Below, piece after piece: positions 4,446 to 5,525 of a DNA stretch of 5,525 bases (position 1 is its first letter; each line of letters opens with the position of its first letter). A program made the translations under genes and the position numbers. The notes under the pieces were generated by a model that was not told where the DNA came from, ran no database searches, and saw only the letters and a list, made by a program, of their open reading frames with translations. Source of the stretch: CAYLTX01 sp046545675 (GTDB lineage Bacteria; Myxococcota_A; Bradymonadia; Bradymonadales; Bradymonadaceae); the NCBI GenBank assembly GCA_046545675.1, contig JBKGZI010000390.1:1-5525 (forward strand), written 5' to 3'.

Positions 4446-5275
4446 ATATCCGAGCGCTCACAGGGGTTGCCCAGCCCGAGTTGGACCTCGAACTGGACGA
4501 GTAGGACGTGGGCGGGCCCGAGTTCGTCGGCGCCAAATGGCGACAGCGAGTAGCCTGCGCGCACTCCGTAGCTGTCGGGTCGTAAGAGCCACGAGAGCGG
4601 GTGTTCGTCCGGGGCTGTCCAGCGGGCCCCGACGCCGAGTCGAAAGGCCGCGCCGTCGTCGGGCTCGGCGTCACCACTGCCTATGGTGCCGAGGCCGATG
4701 CCGGTAAAGGCGTAGTAGTCGCCGCGCGGCGAGTAGCTCGGAAAGACCCAGACGTCCATCGAGAGCATGCCCATATGGTGATCGGAGTCGCCCACCAGAG
4801 AGGCGCCCGAGAGCCCGATTTCGGCGGCGAAAGGAACGAGTGTCATCCCGACGGCGGCGTCGAGGCTCATCCCGGCTCCAGAGCCATGCGAAGCGCGCTG
4901 CACGAAGCCACCGGCAGCCCCGAGACCGAACCGCATGTGAAAGCCGTCGAGGCCGGCGCTCCCATTGGGCCGCTCGTTCTCCCGAGTGCGTGTCTCGGAG
5001 CGCTTCTTCATCTCGGTCTTCTTCGTGCCGTCGGTGCGCCGGCTTCTGTCCGGGTCGCGCCTCGAGCGCCTTCGGCCATCGTTTGCACGTCTCGGCGATG
5101 CACGTTGGGCCATCATGGATCGGCTCTTATGGCGTTGCTCGACCGCTGGTGACTCGGCGCGGGCAGCGTCGTGGGAGCAAATCAAGTGGAGGGCGATGGC
5201 GAGGGCGAGCCAGGTTCGACCCATACTGCGGGAACCATGCATGAAGACCTCGGCTGTGCGAGGTGGCGGGGACAT
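4439..5275 (-). CDS. Secreted outer-membrane beta-barrel protein with a long basic linker
   Basis: The product has 278 residues. The ATG at 5273-5275 was chosen because GGAGG lies 7 bases before it; the frame is open further upstream but lacks such a site. A signal peptide with a long n-region ends at residue 40 (MGRTWLALAIALHLICSHDA, then ARA before ES). Residues 41-108 form a low-complexity linker with many Arg, Lys and Ser (NDGRRRSRRDPDRSRRTDG). Residues 111-269 show about eight alternating strands with Gly and aromatic residues: FHMRFGLGAAGGF, SLDAAVGMTLVPF, AAEIGLSGASLVG, MLSMDVWVFPSY, YYAFTGIGLGTI, AFRLGVGARWT, YGVRAGYSLSPFG and HVLLVQFEVQLGLG. This is the pattern of an eight-stranded outer-membrane barrel of the OmpW/OmpA-like fold. 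The tail NPCERSDIC runs into the Nudix remnant and may have been acquired at the junction. A specific function cannot be given. Confidence 0.75.
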   Translation of the reverse strand: MSPPPRTAEVFMHGSRSMGRTWLALAIALHLICSHDAARAESPAVEQRHKSRSMMAQRASPRRANDGRRRSRRDPDRSRRTDGTKKTEMKKRSETRTRENERPNGSAGLDGFHMRFGLGAAGGFVQRASHGSGAGMSLDAAVGMTLVPFAAEIGLSGASLVGDSDHHMGMLSMDVWVFPSYSPRGDYYAFTGIGLGTIGSGDAEPDDGAAFRLGVGARWTAPDEHPLSWLLRPDSYGVRAGYSLSPFGADELGPAHVLLVQFEVQLGLGNPCERSDIC

Positions 5276-5326
5276 GTCGTCACCTCCTGCACCACCACGT
5301 TGTGATATCGCGAGCATCGAGAAGGC

Positions 5327-5332
5327 ACTATA
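5327..5332 (-). promoter_or_regulatory. Possible -10 box (TATAGT) of the barrel gene
   Basis: TATAGT on the minus strand lies in an AT-rich stretch about 50 bases upstream of the ATG, giving a plausible short leader that would include the GGAGG site. No clear -35 was found. Confidence 0.3.
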
Positions 5333-5367
5333 AAAGGAGATCTTTCTTTTAGCCACTTCGTTTGTAC

Positions 5368-5456
5368 GAGCCAAAACCACCCGCTATTCTCATCGACGAT
5401 CATCAACTCGCCATCGCGCAGGATCAGCGCATACGCGCCCGGCCGATCGATGGCAC
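5368..5456 (-). pseudogene. N-terminal fragment of a Nudix hydrolase, cut off before the Nudix box
   Basis: The minus-strand frame reads AIDRPGAYALILRDGELM then IVDENSGWFWL. This is the typical first strand pair of Nudix hydrolases ('RPGAYALLLRDGxLLLVxENGGWFLPGGGIEPGE'). The match ends exactly where LPGGG should follow. The next codons (VQTKWLKERS) fit no Nudix sequence and lie in the upstream region of the barrel gene. No start codon with a ribosome-binding site opens the fragment, and an in-frame TGA lies directly upstream (5457-5459). A matching C-terminal Nudix piece lies on the other side of the barrel gene. Nudix enzymes hydrolyse nucleoside diphosphates linked to other groups; this fragment cannot, as it lacks the catalytic box. 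Confidence 0.6.
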
Positions 5457-5496
5457 ATCATTAGCTGCCGCGACCTGTGATTTGCACGCCTTTCAA

Positions 5497-5525
5497 CGTA
5501 AGGGAAGGGGGTTCCCCGACGACGC
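5497..5525 (-). repeat. Repeat copy 3: one CGTAAGGGAA unit and GGGGTTCCCC core, cut by the window edge
   Basis: A single 10-bp unit leads into AAGGGGGTTCCCCGACGA (5505-5522), in the same orientation as the copies at 3297 and 4205. The window ends 3 bases later, so it cannot be seen whether a Nudix 3' tail follows. The 40 bases between this copy and the Nudix N-terminal fragment show nothing recognisable. Confidence 0.8.

Noticed and set aside
4144..4677. A 177-codon minus-strand frame as a gene
   Set aside because: Its first half is out of frame with the barrel gene and its end is the repeat; only the middle LAHECSRWVVEQHV part is meaningful, as the Nudix remnant.
3297..5525. Integron gene cassettes with attC sites
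   Set aside because: The repeats lack the RYYYAAC and GTTRRRY core sites and paired inner boxes of attC, and no integrase gene is visible.

Overview
The window is a GC-rich stretch from a Gram-negative bacterium. It shows signal peptides, a predicted outer-membrane beta-barrel protein and tandem ExbD/TolR-like domains. A myxobacterium-like or bradymonad-like lineage (the former Deltaproteobacteria) fits the gene style and base composition, but nothing here fixes the taxon. Every gene I can support lies on the minus strand, so the biology reads from high to low coordinates.

Right part (about 4205-5525), read leftwards. It begins with a partial copy of a repeat (5497-5525), then the first ~29 codons of a Nudix hydrolase cut off just before its Nudix box (5368-5456). 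Next comes an intact gene for a secreted eight-stranded outer-membrane beta-barrel protein with a very basic N-terminal linker (4439-5275). It is followed by the C-terminal end of a Nudix hydrolase with a frameshift in a homopolymer (4276-4445) and a second repeat copy (4205-4270). The barrel gene thus sits between the two ends of a Nudix gene whose catalytic middle is missing.

Middle part (3297-4150). A two-gene unit encodes a small protein (3912-4115) and a nucleotidyltransferase-fold protein (3413-3922). The genes overlap by 11 bp if the second starts at an ATT codon, as a well-placed Shine-Dalgarno sequence suggests. The arrangement resembles a toxin-antitoxin or AbiE-like pair. Its 3' end runs directly into another remnant of the Nudix 3' end and a third repeat copy with tandem CGTAAGGGCA units (3297-3409).

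Left part (1-3290). This holds a hairpin-rich intergenic stretch, a 57-residue single-span membrane protein with a strong ribosome-binding site (2910-3083), a fossil of the N-terminus of a glutamate dehydrogenase (about 2782-2909), and a 75-residue two-span membrane protein (2326-2553). A 659-residue inner-membrane protein follows (216-2195), with about eight membrane spans and two ExbD/TolR-like periplasmic domains. Last is the signal peptide of a gene that leaves the window at its left edge (1-89).

Overall this looks like an accessory region of small gene modules separated by copies of one repeat that carries the end of a Nudix gene, with several gene fragments left by past rearrangement. 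No rRNA, tRNA, CRISPR array or transposase gene was seen.
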